DNA of 64,000 bases from Parasporobacterium sp. (GTDB lineage: Bacteria > Bacillota > Clostridia > Lachnospirales > Lachnospiraceae): assembly GCA_017459985.1 (NCBI GenBank), contig JAFUBX010000036.1, positions 97,111 through 161,110 of the forward strand. Direction: 5' to 3'. The notes under the pieces are model-generated. The model worked only from the letters and a program-made list of their open reading frames with translations. It did no database searches and was not told the origin of the DNA. The position numbers were made by a program, and so were the translations under genes. Shown piece by piece: positions 7,534-15,476 of the stretch (positions are counted from its first letter, which is position 1; each line of letters starts with the position of its first letter).

Positions 7534-9801
7534 TTATTCCTGAGGAGCTTCGGCCGGAGCCTCTGCTGCCTCGGATTCACCATTTTCAGACTCCGGTGAT
7601 TCCCCATCGGATTCCCCTGCTTCAGACTCTGCTGCTTCGCCTTCCGACTCGCCTGCTTCGGATTCTGCTGCTTCTGCTTCCTCATTCTCGGATTCTCCGC
7701 TGGAGGAACCATCATCTGCGCCTGCCACATAGACGAACTTCTCGCCATAGGTTCCCGGAGCTGCTTCTTCGTCAGCCGGAACAACCAGGAAGGATCCGTC
7801 TCCCAGATCTGTAACTTCTGCAAATACATGGGCTCCTTCTGCGATATCCAGATAGGTCACCAGGGAAGCGGCTGCCGGTTTCCATGTACCATTCACAGTC
7901 ACATCCAGATGTGCGGCTCCATTGTAATAGATCTGGTTGATCACATGGCATACCAGATAATATTCCATAGTGGAGAATTTCGTGAACTGCAGAGCAACTG
8001 CTTCATCCTTGTTCTCGGTTACTTCCCCGTTTGCATCCAGGAATACATACTCCACATCATCCAGGCCGGCATAGAAACCAGTCTGTTCTGCATGGGCGGC
8101 ATTGGCTTCATCGATGGCTGCGATCACGTCATCCACATTTCTTCCGTTCAGGAACATACCATGTACATGGCTGGTCAGAGCAATGTCGCCATTCAGGACA
8201 GCGTCTTCTGCGATGGTAACATCCAGAGCGTCCGGAGCCTGCTCATAATATCCGGATCCGTTATAGACATCACCGGTGTACTCGCCGTTGGAGAAGGTCA
8301 CAGTACCATAGGTACCCGGAGTGGTCTTCTCATAGTAAGCAACGGTGCCGGCATCGGTCGGATTCTCTACTTCACGGTATCCGCCGTCCGGAGCGTCTTC
8401 ATAATAGGTCTTGGACGGATCCACTGCGGAGTCTTCGGTAAATACATAAGAAGCTTCTGCTTCAAATGCTTCGGTCGGAAATCCGGGTGCTTCTTCCAGA
8501 TAAATACCAAAGGGATCAAATCCGCCGATGGTGGTATTATCATTATCCATCAGCTGTACCAGAACGCCGTTGCCCGGATTCAGTTCTGCGCCATCAAAAT
8601 ACCAGTCCACGTTTGCGTCTCTGTAGATGGCAATTGCATCTGCCGTATTAAATACAGAACCTTCTCTCAGAGTGACAGTACCTGCAGTCTGTCCCAGGAA
8701 ACCAAATACGGTATTAACGACAGAGTCTTTGTCTTCTTCTGCTGTATAAGTATAGATCACATCGCCGGTTGCGCTGTCTGTTGCTTCATAGGTTTCCCCT
8801 GCCTTCAGGCCCTGGAAATAAGCATCTCCGCCGTAATCCACAACCGCCCAGGTAGCGCCATTGATGTCAACGCCGTAGAAGTTCTCTACGGAGCTTCCGA
8901 TCATGAATGCTGCGTATGCGGAACCATAAGCATCCTCATCATAGCCCAGGATCTTCCAGCCGCTGTTCATGCCGCCGGCAGATTCCGGAAGTACATTCAG
9001 AGAGGTATTGTACAGCCAGTAATAAGGTGCGGTGCAACCGTCAGTGGACAGAACTGCCCAGCCGCCGGAGGTAACTTCGGAATCCGCAATGACCAGATTC
9101 GGATTTACGCCGAGAACATTGATCGTACGGACGGCACCTTGAAGGCTCAGTACCCACGGAGGAGAAATCATGACGTCGGTCTGAGCTGTATTGTGATAGT
9201 CTTCATAAAAATCCTTGAACGGATTGGCTCCGACTGCTGTCAGGACGGAGTCCTCCACAAACAGATTGGAACCGGTAACATTGGCGAAGGATCTCACGAT
9301 TCCTTCACTGAGGAAATTCACATCCTTAACATAAACATTGCTGCCGTCTACTTCTGTAATTGCAGCACCCATTCCGGTGAAGTCGGAATCATAGGTTCCG
9401 TCGCCATCATCATGGACATAGAGATCACCGGTAACATTGACTGTGCCTTCTCCGAAGACACGGACTGCGGTGAATCCTTCTCCCTCCACCTCATCCTGAA
9501 GTGTCAGGGAATACGTTCCGCCTTCCTCTGTGACACGGTCTGCCCAGTTGGAATTGGCTTCATCGATTTCGCCGTCTGTAACAGCTACGCCGACATAGAT
9601 ATGTCCCATATCATGTTCTTCACGATTGACCGTGGTATTGTTCGTGCCGAACTCAGACACAGTCATATCTTCGATGCTGGACACATTCAGTCCTGCCTGT
9701 GCGCCGGGTGCCGGTTCGGCTGCAAACGCTGTGAAAGAGCTGGTCACAACCAAAGCCGCTGCAGTGCAGGCTGCGAAGATCATTTTGTTTCTTTTCTGCA
9801 T
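7534..9801 (-). CDS. Exported right-handed beta-helix protein with acidic Ser/Glu-rich tail
   Basis: A 755-residue exported protein; start at 9801 is supported by AAGGAG and a signal peptide (MQKRNKMIFAACTAAALVVTSSFTAFA). The body shows short repeated strand-turn units rich in Asn, Gly, Val and Ile, for example SNVYVKDVNFLSEGI and SNLFVEDSVLTAVG, the look of a parallel beta-helix as in polysaccharide lyases and surface adhesins. It shares SGGWAVLSTDG with the next gene's DGWGALSTEG at a matching position, so the two are paralogs. Residues from about 700 on are a Glu/Ser/Gly/Ala low-complexity tail with no cell-wall anchor motif visible. No catalytic residues are recognisable. Binding or cleaving a complex glycan is a guess from the fold. 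Confidence 0.7.
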   Translation of the reverse strand: MQKRNKMIFAACTAAALVVTSSFTAFAAEPAPGAQAGLNVSSIEDMTVSEFGTNNTTVNREEHDMGHIYVGVAVTDGEIDEANSNWADRVTEEGGTYSLTLQDEVEGEGFTAVRVFGEGTVNVTGDLYVHDDGDGTYDSDFTGMGAAITEVDGSNVYVKDVNFLSEGIVRSFANVTGSNLFVEDSVLTAVGANPFKDFYEDYHNTAQTDVMISPPWVLSLQGAVRTINVLGVNPNLVIADSEVTSGGWAVLSTDGCTAPYYWLYNTSLNVLPESAGGMNSGWKILGYDEDAYGSAYAAFMIGSSVENFYGVDINGATWAVVDYGGDAYFQGLKAGETYEATDSATGDVIYTYTAEEDKDSVVNTVFGFLGQTAGTVTLREGSVFNTADAIAIYRDANVDWYFDGAELNPGNGVLVQLMDNDNTTIGGFDPFGIYLEEAPGFPTEAFEAEASYVFTEDSAVDPSKTYYEDAPDGGYREVENPTDAGTVAYYEKTTPGTYGTVTFSNGEYTGDVYNGSGYYEQAPDALDVTIAEDAVLNGDIALTSHVHGMFLNGRNVDDVIAAIDEANAAHAEQTGFYAGLDDVEYVFLDANGEVTENKDEAVALQFTKFSTMEYYLVCHVINQIYYNGAAHLDVTVNGTWKPAAASLVTYLDIAEGAHVFAEVTDLGDGSFLVVPADEEAAPGTYGEKFVYVAGADDGSSSGESENEEAEAAESEAGESEGEAAESEAGESDGESPESENGESEAAEAPAEAPQE

Positions 9802-9845
9802 AGTTTTACTCCTTCCGTTTCTTTTTTGTAACGATTCAAACACCG

Positions 9846-9871
9846 GGAGGCAGATCGCTCTATCTGCCTCC
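9846..9871 (-). repeat. Intergenic hairpin between the two beta-helix genes
   Basis: A perfect 10-bp stem (GGAGGCAGAT / ATCTGCCTCC) with a 6-base loop lies between the two beta-helix genes. No T-run follows on the minus strand, so partial termination or RNA processing that sets different expression of the two genes is more likely than full termination. Confidence 0.55.
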
Positions 9872-9894
9872 TTCGGGTGTATTGACTCCATCAA

Positions 9895-11289
9895 TTATTC
9901 TGTTACAACCAGTTTTCCGCCGCTGAACAGATCATATTCCCCGGCCGGTCCTCCGGCTGCACGGATCGTCACGCCCTTCGGTGCATCGATCTGGTTCAGG
10001 AAGAGCTCTCCGCTGAGGGTGACTTCGGAATCCCCGGTTGCATACCAGTAGCTGCGCACATCCATCTGAAGATTTGCCCCATGGATCGCACCGGTCATGT
10101 GCACCTTCCGGAAGTCCAGATACATCTCTCTCTGGGTATCCTCATGCAGGAAATCCCCTTCCAGCTTCATTTCCTCGAAGGCCGCACGGATGCCGAAGGG
10201 ATGATCATTGGGAATGGTGCGGGCGGGATCGTCATTCACTTCGGAGCGGAGAATGATCCCCAGATCGGACTGCAGTTCGGTACGGTAGAAATGCAGATCA
10301 GTGTTCTCGCTTCTGCATAACATCACTTCCCTGCAGGAATGGATTCTGCTGTTCTTCACTTCCATCTCCCCGACTTCTTCCGGTGTGCCGTTCACATTAT
10401 GAATCAGGGCAAAATAAGCGCCGTTTTCGCAGACACATTCGTCAAAGTGGGCATCGGATTTGCCGGCCAGAAGTATGGACATATCCGCCACATCAAAGTT
10501 GCAGCGGTTGAAAAAGACATGGCAGTCCGGATCCGCATAGGTTCCATATCCCCTCTTGGTGACGATAATGTCGCAGTCGTTGGCTTCCAGATATAAGAAC
10601 CCCTCTGCGCCTTCCGTGGACAGCGCTCCCCATCCGTCACAGATGATCTTGCTGTCATAGAAATAGCTGTAGGAGTTGGTCATGGTGCAGTGAGCGCGGC
10701 TGTTGCCTTCGATCAGAAGGCTCTTCGGCGGGGTTGCCATCGGCTCTGTGATGGGCTCATATCCGTCTCCCCAGGGTTCCCCATGGGACCAGAGAACCGA
10801 ATCGTAGACATACAGTCTGGAACCTGTTTCCGCCGTAGTGCAGAAGCGGCTCTTGCCGTATCCGTTGATGACCGCGTTGCGGACCGTTACGGTTGCTCCG
10901 TTTCTGGCGGAAACGCCGGTATCGGGGCCTCCCAGCCCTTTGCCGATCCCTTCCAGGGTGATATAGGCGTTTTCAACAATGGCATTTGTTTCGGGACCAT
11001 CGCAGTACACGCCGCCGTCTTTGCCGTCATAACCCACAACCTTCAGATTGTAAATATGCTGGCCGTCGATCTGTCCGCCCATCAGAATCTCCGGATTGGC
11101 CACCTGGGCTATCCCATCCCGGACTTCCACTGCGGCCTTTGCGTCTTCATATCCAGCGAACCAGTCAAATACTTCTCCGCCGGGATTCATGATCTGGTTG
11201 ACGGTTGTTACCAGATCGGCCACCTTTAATGTGATCTGGCCGTGCTCCTGTTCATTGACGGCCGGTTTCTTAAACTCCAGTTTCTTCAT
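9895..11289 (-). CDS. Beta-helix protein without signal peptide, paralog of the exported one
   Basis: A 464-residue protein starting at 11289 (GAGGAAA upstream). It has no hydrophobic leader, so it appears cytoplasmic, unlike its paralog downstream. Strand-turn units repeat through the chain: NAIVENAYITLEGIGKG, ATVTVRNAVINGYGKS, RAHCTMTNSYSYFYDS and DCHVFFNRCNFDVADMS. This is typical of right-handed beta-helix folds. The order dehydrogenase, cytoplasmic beta-helix, exported beta-helix, sugar-binding protein suggests one pathway for a sugar or glycan derivative. No known lyase or epimerase active-site motif was found. Sure of the fold class, not of function. Confidence 0.65.
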   Translation of the reverse strand: MKKLEFKKPAVNEQEHGQITLKVADLVTTVNQIMNPGGEVFDWFAGYEDAKAAVEVRDGIAQVANPEILMGGQIDGQHIYNLKVVGYDGKDGGVYCDGPETNAIVENAYITLEGIGKGLGGPDTGVSARNGATVTVRNAVINGYGKSRFCTTAETGSRLYVYDSVLWSHGEPWGDGYEPITEPMATPPKSLLIEGNSRAHCTMTNSYSYFYDSKIICDGWGALSTEGAEGFLYLEANDCDIIVTKRGYGTYADPDCHVFFNRCNFDVADMSILLAGKSDAHFDECVCENGAYFALIHNVNGTPEEVGEMEVKNSRIHSCREVMLCRSENTDLHFYRTELQSDLGIILRSEVNDDPARTIPNDHPFGIRAAFEEMKLEGDFLHEDTQREMYLDFRKVHMTGAIHGANLQMDVRSYWYATGDSEVTLSGELFLNQIDAPKGVTIRAAGGPAGEYDLFSGGKLVVTE

Positions 11290-11344
11290 TTTCCTCTATT
11301 CCATTCTTTCTCTGTCTTAAAACTATCCGCGCTGCCCTCAGATG

Positions 11345-11398
11345 CCGTGAGACATAAAGCATCAGATGAAGGGAGTCGATCTGATGCTTTATGTTCGG
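11345..11398 (-). terminator. Strong stem-loop between dehydrogenase and beta-helix genes
   Basis: Perfect 16-bp arms at 11352-11367 (ACATAAAGCATCAGAT) and 11379-11394, extended by GCCG/CGGC after a small bulge, loop 11. It follows the stop of the minus-strand dehydrogenase at 11438. The T-run is poor, so it may be an attenuator inside one operon rather than a full stop. Confidence 0.6.
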
Positions 11399-11437
11399 CA
11401 CATTTATAGGAAGGTAACGATAATTTGCATCATAAAA

Positions 11438-12499
11438 TTACAGGGTCGGATCGATCAGGATCTTGATCTGGCCGGTACGGTCTTTCCGGTCAACGCCCTT
11501 TTCCACGCAGTCATCCAGGGCGATCACATCGGTCACCATTCCCGGGAACTCGATTTTCTTCTTTGCCAGCATCTCAAGATACATTTCGATCTCTTCCGGT
11601 GTATAGGTGAAGCTGCAGATCAGCTCGATCTCTCTCGGGATCACCGGTGCCAGTGACAGCTGGTTCAGAGGCTCTCCGATAATACCTACCAGAAGCACCT
11701 GGCTTCCGGCCTTTGCCACCTGCATGACACAGTTCAGCAGGCTGGCCTGATTACCGGCACATTCCAGTGTCACATCTGCGCCGTCATTGTTGCCCAGGGC
11801 TTCCCGGACTGCCTTGCCCAGATCCGGACAGGTCTTTGCATTAATATAGGCATCTGCTCCGTACTGCCGGCAGATGGCTTCCTTCGGATCGCTGGTTCCG
11901 ATGGCAACGACGGTTCTTGCGCCGGCTGCCTTGGCAATCTGGATTGCTGCCAGTCCGATGGGGCCGGTTCCTGAGATAGCCACAGTATCTCCGAATTTGA
12001 AATTGGATTTCCGGAGAGCATGAAGGGAAACACAGATCACGTCGAATAAAACCGCATCCTTCTCATCCACACCTTCCGGAACCGGAATAATCATGGTGTG
12101 GGCCGGATCATCGATCAGCATATATTCTGCATAACCGCCATCCGGGCCGCCGATGCCGTTGGTTCTCGGAAAACCGTGCTCACAGATGTTTGGTCTTCCC
12201 TGGGAGCAGGGAGTGCAGTGTTCTTTACAGTAGGATGGAGGTCCACATAATACTTTATCCCCTACCTGGAATCCTTCCACTCCTTCTCCCAGCTCATAAA
12301 CCGTGGCTACATTTTCATGGCCCAGTACGATTACCGGCTTTACGATCTCATATTTATAGGCTTCCATATCTGTTCCGCAAACACCGCAGTAATCGATCTT
12401 AACGACCATCTGGCCAGGGCCTGCCTTCGGGATATCCCGCTCTTCGATTCTGATGTCTCCTGCCCCGTAAAAAACGGCAACTTTCATTTTGTTTTCCAT
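11438..12499 (-). CDS. Zinc-dependent medium-chain alcohol dehydrogenase, second copy
   Basis: A 353-residue cytoplasmic zinc MDR oxidoreductase. The catalytic zinc motif is CGVCGTD followed by GHENVA. The structural zinc loop is CKEHCTPCSQGRPNIC, with four cysteines. The coenzyme motif is ISGTGPIGLAAIQ. Start at 12499 has AAGGAG at 8 bases. It shares the pattern of the enzyme at 4493-5527 (LFDV, SFTYT-EEI near the C-terminus), so the two are related paralogs that probably oxidise similar polyols or sugar alcohols. It opens a minus-strand group with the beta-helix genes and faces a LysR gene that likely controls it. Confidence 0.86.
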   Translation of the reverse strand: MENKMKVAVFYGAGDIRIEERDIPKAGPGQMVVKIDYCGVCGTDMEAYKYEIVKPVIVLGHENVATVYELGEGVEGFQVGDKVLCGPPSYCKEHCTPCSQGRPNICEHGFPRTNGIGGPDGGYAEYMLIDDPAHTMIIPVPEGVDEKDAVLFDVICVSLHALRKSNFKFGDTVAISGTGPIGLAAIQIAKAAGARTVVAIGTSDPKEAICRQYGADAYINAKTCPDLGKAVREALGNNDGADVTLECAGNQASLLNCVMQVAKAGSQVLLVGIIGEPLNQLSLAPVIPREIELICSFTYTPEEIEMYLEMLAKKKIEFPGMVTDVIALDDCVEKGVDRKDRTGQIKILIDPTL

Positions 12500-12522
12500 A
12501 TTGTCTCCTTCGCCTGATGCAT

Positions 12523-12558
12523 AGTATAGATAAATTTCTCAGTCTGTGATAAATTTCT
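12523..12558 (-). promoter_or_regulatory. Candidate promoter and direct-repeat operator before the second dehydrogenase
   Basis: A -10 like TATACT lies at 12523-12528 on the minus strand. Two exact copies of an 11-mer (GATAAATTTCT on the plus strand, 12529-12539 and 12548-12558, period 19) cover the space up to the -35 region, where no good hexamer is seen. This fits a regulator-dependent promoter, with the divergent LysR gene as candidate. The 340-bp gap 12500-12838 otherwise shows nothing recognisable. Confidence 0.45.
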
Positions 12559-12838
12559 TCGTATTAGTTTTATCAGCCTGAACTTCAATTGAAAATCACT
12601 TTGATTGTTTGGAAATTACAACCCTCAGAACCTGCTTTCCGGGGAATCTCCCTCTGCTTTTCCTTTTCCTTCAAGCTTTTCTTTCCCGACAGCTCTGCCG
12701 GTTCTGAAATTTACAACTGATTGGTTCGGAATTCCCATGTTGCAGCCGGAAAAGCGGAGATATAATGCGGATTGTAAGATCACAACCATTTCTGTGATGC
12801 AGCAATTTTCCTGTAACCGGAAAAGAAAAGGAGATCCG

Positions 12839-13717
12839 ATGAACAGACTGGATATTTTCTGTTTTACGTCGATTGCCAGGACAAAAAGTTTTTCCGCTAC
12901 CGCCCGGGAACTTCGGATTTCCCAGCAGGCAGTCAGCAAACATATCCGCAACCTGGAAACGGAGCTGGGGTATCCCCTGTTTTTCCGGGACCGTACGTTT
13001 CTGGAGCTGACAAAAGCCGGGGTATATCTTCTGGATTACCTGTCGGAACGTGCGCAGATCCTGAAGGGGATTCAGACCGAATTCCTCTCCGGGGATACTT
13101 CCGGAACGCTCAATATCGGCTGTTCCCAATGGGTCGGAAGTCCCGGCTGGTTTCATGATGCAGTCCGTAGATTTCATGGGGAGCGAAAGGATCTGGAGAT
13201 CCATATGCAGGATCTGGATGCCCCGGAAGCAGTGCAGGCAATCCGGGAGAACCGGATCGATGTATTTCTGGCTTCCCGGTATATGGCCCGGCACATTCCC
13301 TCCCAATGGGACAGTCTGGTTGTCCGGAAACAGCCTCTTTACCTCATCGGCGACCGGCACTTCTCCTTGAAGGATGAACAGCGTGAATTCTTTCCGTTTT
13401 ATGTTTCCTCCGCCGGCGAGGAAAATGAGAATGCCATCCGGCTGCAGGTTCTTAAGACCTGCGGAAAACTGGGATTTGTACCCCGGGACATCATCTGCTG
13501 TCCGGATATGGGAACGGTCATGCTGAACATTATTCTGAACGGCGGGATCACTCTGGGTTCCTATCCTCCGGAGCGGGGGAATATCCGGGATTTTTCCTGC
13601 TGGGATACAGGGCTTCAGGCCGAGATCCTGATTTGTCTGCCTTATATCAGCCGGAACCCTTACGCCCGTCAGTTTGCCGGATATCTGCAGAAAAAGGAGG
13701 GAAATGCATATGAATAA
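12839..13717 (+). CDS. LysR-family transcriptional regulator
   Basis: A 292-residue DNA-binding regulator; the start at 12839 has AAAAGGAG just upstream, and an upstream in-frame ATG would add an unrelated leader. The N-terminal winged helix is clear: FTSIARTKSFSATARELRISQQAVSKHIRNLE, with residues 17-37 as helix-turn-helix. The rest is the periplasmic-binding-like effector domain, here rather short. The gene is divergent from the dehydrogenase/beta-helix group and overlaps the next LysR gene by 8 bases. LysR proteins usually control the neighbouring divergent operon in answer to a metabolite; that is inference here. Confidence 0.85.
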   Translation: MNRLDIFCFTSIARTKSFSATARELRISQQAVSKHIRNLETELGYPLFFRDRTFLELTKAGVYLLDYLSERAQILKGIQTEFLSGDTSGTLNIGCSQWVGSPGWFHDAVRRFHGERKDLEIHMQDLDAPEAVQAIRENRIDVFLASRYMARHIPSQWDSLVVRKQPLYLIGDRHFSLKDEQREFFPFYVSSAGEENENAIRLQVLKTCGKLGFVPRDIICCPDMGTVMLNIILNGGITLGSYPPERGNIRDFSCWDTGLQAEILICLPYISRNPYARQFAGYLQKKEGNAYE

Positions 13718-14681
13718 GGTTCAGATCGACTGTTTTCTGGCCGCTGCCCATACCGGCTCCATCACTTCTGCGGCGAATGATCTGTTTCTTTCTCCCCAGG
13801 TGGTCAGCCAACATATCCTGAACCTGGAAAAGCAGCTGGATAAGGCTTTATTTATCCGAAGCAGGAACGGCGTGTCACTCACGCCGGAGGGACAGCATTT
13901 TTATTCTTATGCCGTCCAATGGAGCGGTCTTTATGAAAACACGCTTCGCAGGATCGAGGAATATTATGCCAGCATCTCCGCTTCTTTCCGGATCGGGATC
14001 TCCGAATATATTGATGTGATGGGACAGATCTCCGGAGACATTGCTTCTTTCCGGGAGAAGTATCCCCAGATATCCATGACCGGAAGTCAGGATAAAAACC
14101 GGGTCCTGCTGGAGAAGATCCGGAGCGGAAGCCTGGACGCAGCGATCATCAATGAAATGCAGATCCTCTCAGGCGATGAATTTGACTACAGACCCTTCGC
14201 GAAGGAGGATCTGCGGCTTTATATTTCAGGAGAACTTTCCCGGGATCTGAAACACAAAAAGACAGAAATCACTATGGAAGAACTGCAGGAACTCTGCAGG
14301 GATCTTCCCCATATCAGTACCAGCTACGGGGCCTGGGAAAGCTCGGACTGGGAAGAGATCTCGCATCGGATGACAAACTTCCTGGGGTATGATTTTTCCA
14401 GACATTATGAAGCGACAAATTTCCGTTCCTGTGTTCTGAATCTGAATACGGTTCCCTGCTCCGTAGTATGTGATGCGCGGTTCGGATATCTCCCGCCGGA
14501 GAACCCATTCTTCAGCCTGCCTCTGAAGGCGGAAACCTATCTTTGCATCCTGTGGCACAGAAAAAACGAGAATCCCCTGATCCAGGATTTCATCCGGCAC
14601 ATGACAGATTACTATTCTGAGCCAACGGTCCTACCGCCAGGGCCCCGGAACATGATTGCAAGCTCTTCTGAAATGGATTAG
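13710..14681 (+). CDS. LysR-family transcriptional regulator, second and overlapping
   Basis: A 323-residue LysR-type regulator. The helix-turn-helix is in FLAAAHTGSITSAANDLFL and SPQVVSQHILNLEKQL. The ATG at 13710 is chosen over 13704 because AAGGAGGG (13695-13701) has good spacing only to the later one. The gene starts inside the end of the upstream LysR gene in another frame, so translation is coupled and the two may act as a pair. The effector domain is divergent. The next gene is an acetyltransferase 30 bp on, probably in the same transcript. Confidence 0.83.
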   Translation: MNKVQIDCFLAAAHTGSITSAANDLFLSPQVVSQHILNLEKQLDKALFIRSRNGVSLTPEGQHFYSYAVQWSGLYENTLRRIEEYYASISASFRIGISEYIDVMGQISGDIASFREKYPQISMTGSQDKNRVLLEKIRSGSLDAAIINEMQILSGDEFDYRPFAKEDLRLYISGELSRDLKHKKTEITMEELQELCRDLPHISTSYGAWESSDWEEISHRMTNFLGYDFSRHYEATNFRSCVLNLNTVPCSVVCDARFGYLPPENPFFSLPLKAETYLCILWHRKNENPLIQDFIRHMTDYYSEPTVLPPGPRNMIASSSEMD

Positions 14682-14711
14682 TATTATCAGAAAAGGAAAA
14701 GGAGTTAAGCC

Positions 14712-15353
14712 ATGAGGGAAGAAGAGAAATTATTATCCGGCATCTTATTCAGTCCTTTCGACCCCGAGCTGCGGGCATTGAAACTGAAAACCCATAAACT
14801 GAACGTGGATTATAATCAGACATATGAAGATGAAGAAGAGAAACGTTCGAAGATTCTGACAGAGATCCTTGGTGAATTCGGGGATGGCGGATTTATCCAG
14901 GGGCCGATCGCATTCCATTACGGAAAACACACCCGGATCGGGAAAAACTTTTTCGGCAATTTCAATCTGACCGTGCAGGATGACGCAGAGGTCGTAATTG
15001 GTGATGACTGCAATTTCGGCCCGAATGTTACCATTGTGACCCCGGTACATCCGCTCCTTCCGGACGAGCGAAAGGAAATGATGAATGCGCAGGGGGAACG
15101 AAAGCATCTGTGCTACGCCCGCCCTGTTCATATCGGACACGACTGCTGGTTTGGCGCATCTGTGACTGTCTGCCCCGGAGTCACGATCGGAGATAATTGT
15201 GTGATCGGAGCCGGAAGTGTCGTCACCCGGGATATTCCTTCAGACAGCTTTGCTGCCGGTGTCCCTTGCCGGGTGATCCGCAGGATTACAGAGAAAGACA
15301 GTATGATCTATCACCCGGAGGTCCTTGCCGACAACCAGGTGATCCCCCGATGA
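14712..15353 (+). CDS. Hexapeptide-repeat sugar O-acetyltransferase (maltose/galactoside acetyltransferase type)
   Basis: A 213-residue left-handed beta-helix enzyme that moves acetyl from acetyl-CoA to a sugar hydroxyl. The hexapeptide pattern is clear in AEVVIGDDCNFGPNVTI and in VHIGHDCWFGASVTVCPGVT. The presumed catalytic histidine lies in VTPVHP, as in NodL/LacA/Maa enzymes. Length and the N-terminal charged helix fit the family. It is the last gene after two LysR genes and is followed by a stem-loop at 15363-15391. Such enzymes may detoxify non-metabolised sugars. Confidence 0.86.
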   Translation: MREEEKLLSGILFSPFDPELRALKLKTHKLNVDYNQTYEDEEEKRSKILTEILGEFGDGGFIQGPIAFHYGKHTRIGKNFFGNFNLTVQDDAEVVIGDDCNFGPNVTIVTPVHPLLPDERKEMMNAQGERKHLCYARPVHIGHDCWFGASVTVCPGVTIGDNCVIGAGSVVTRDIPSDSFAAGVPCRVIRRITEKDSMIYHPEVLADNQVIPR

Positions 15354-15362
15354 CAGCAAAAC

Positions 15363-15391
15363 TCCGGGCTGCACGAATGTGACAGCCCGGA
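15363..15391. terminator. Bidirectional stem-loop between acetyltransferase and hydrogenase operon ends
   Basis: A 9-bp perfect stem (TCCGGGCTG / CAGCCCGGA, loop 11) lies between two converging genes. On the minus strand GTTTTG follows, so it can end the hydrogenase operon as well as the plus-strand unit. Confidence 0.6.
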
Positions 15392-15401
15392 ATTCTCAAT
15401 A

Positions 15402-15451
15402 ACTGCGTTTGTCTTAAAAAACCACGTTTGTCTTAAACTGCGTTTGTCTCA
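15402..15451 (+). repeat. Three short tandem copies of a CGTTTGTCTTAA motif
   Basis: The motif CGTTTGTCT(T/C)AA occurs three times, at about 15405, 15425 and 15441, in a 120-bp gap between converging genes. Its TTTGTC core recalls the larger arrays at 33.8 and 42.3 kb, but the spacing (about 16-20 bp) differs. Confidence 0.5.
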
Positions 15452-15476
15452 AGCGGCCAAATGATCCGGCATTCTT

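Noticed and set aside
7828-9831. Long plus-strand reading frame of 667 codons
   Set aside because: It is antisense to the beta-helix gene, has Cys/Ile/His-rich non-protein-like composition, no ribosome site and no recognisable motif; the minus strand has a signal peptide and repeats.
15402-15451. Member of the 41-42-bp mirror arrays
   Set aside because: The TTTGTC core is similar, but the copies are only 16-20 bp apart and there is no inverted half.
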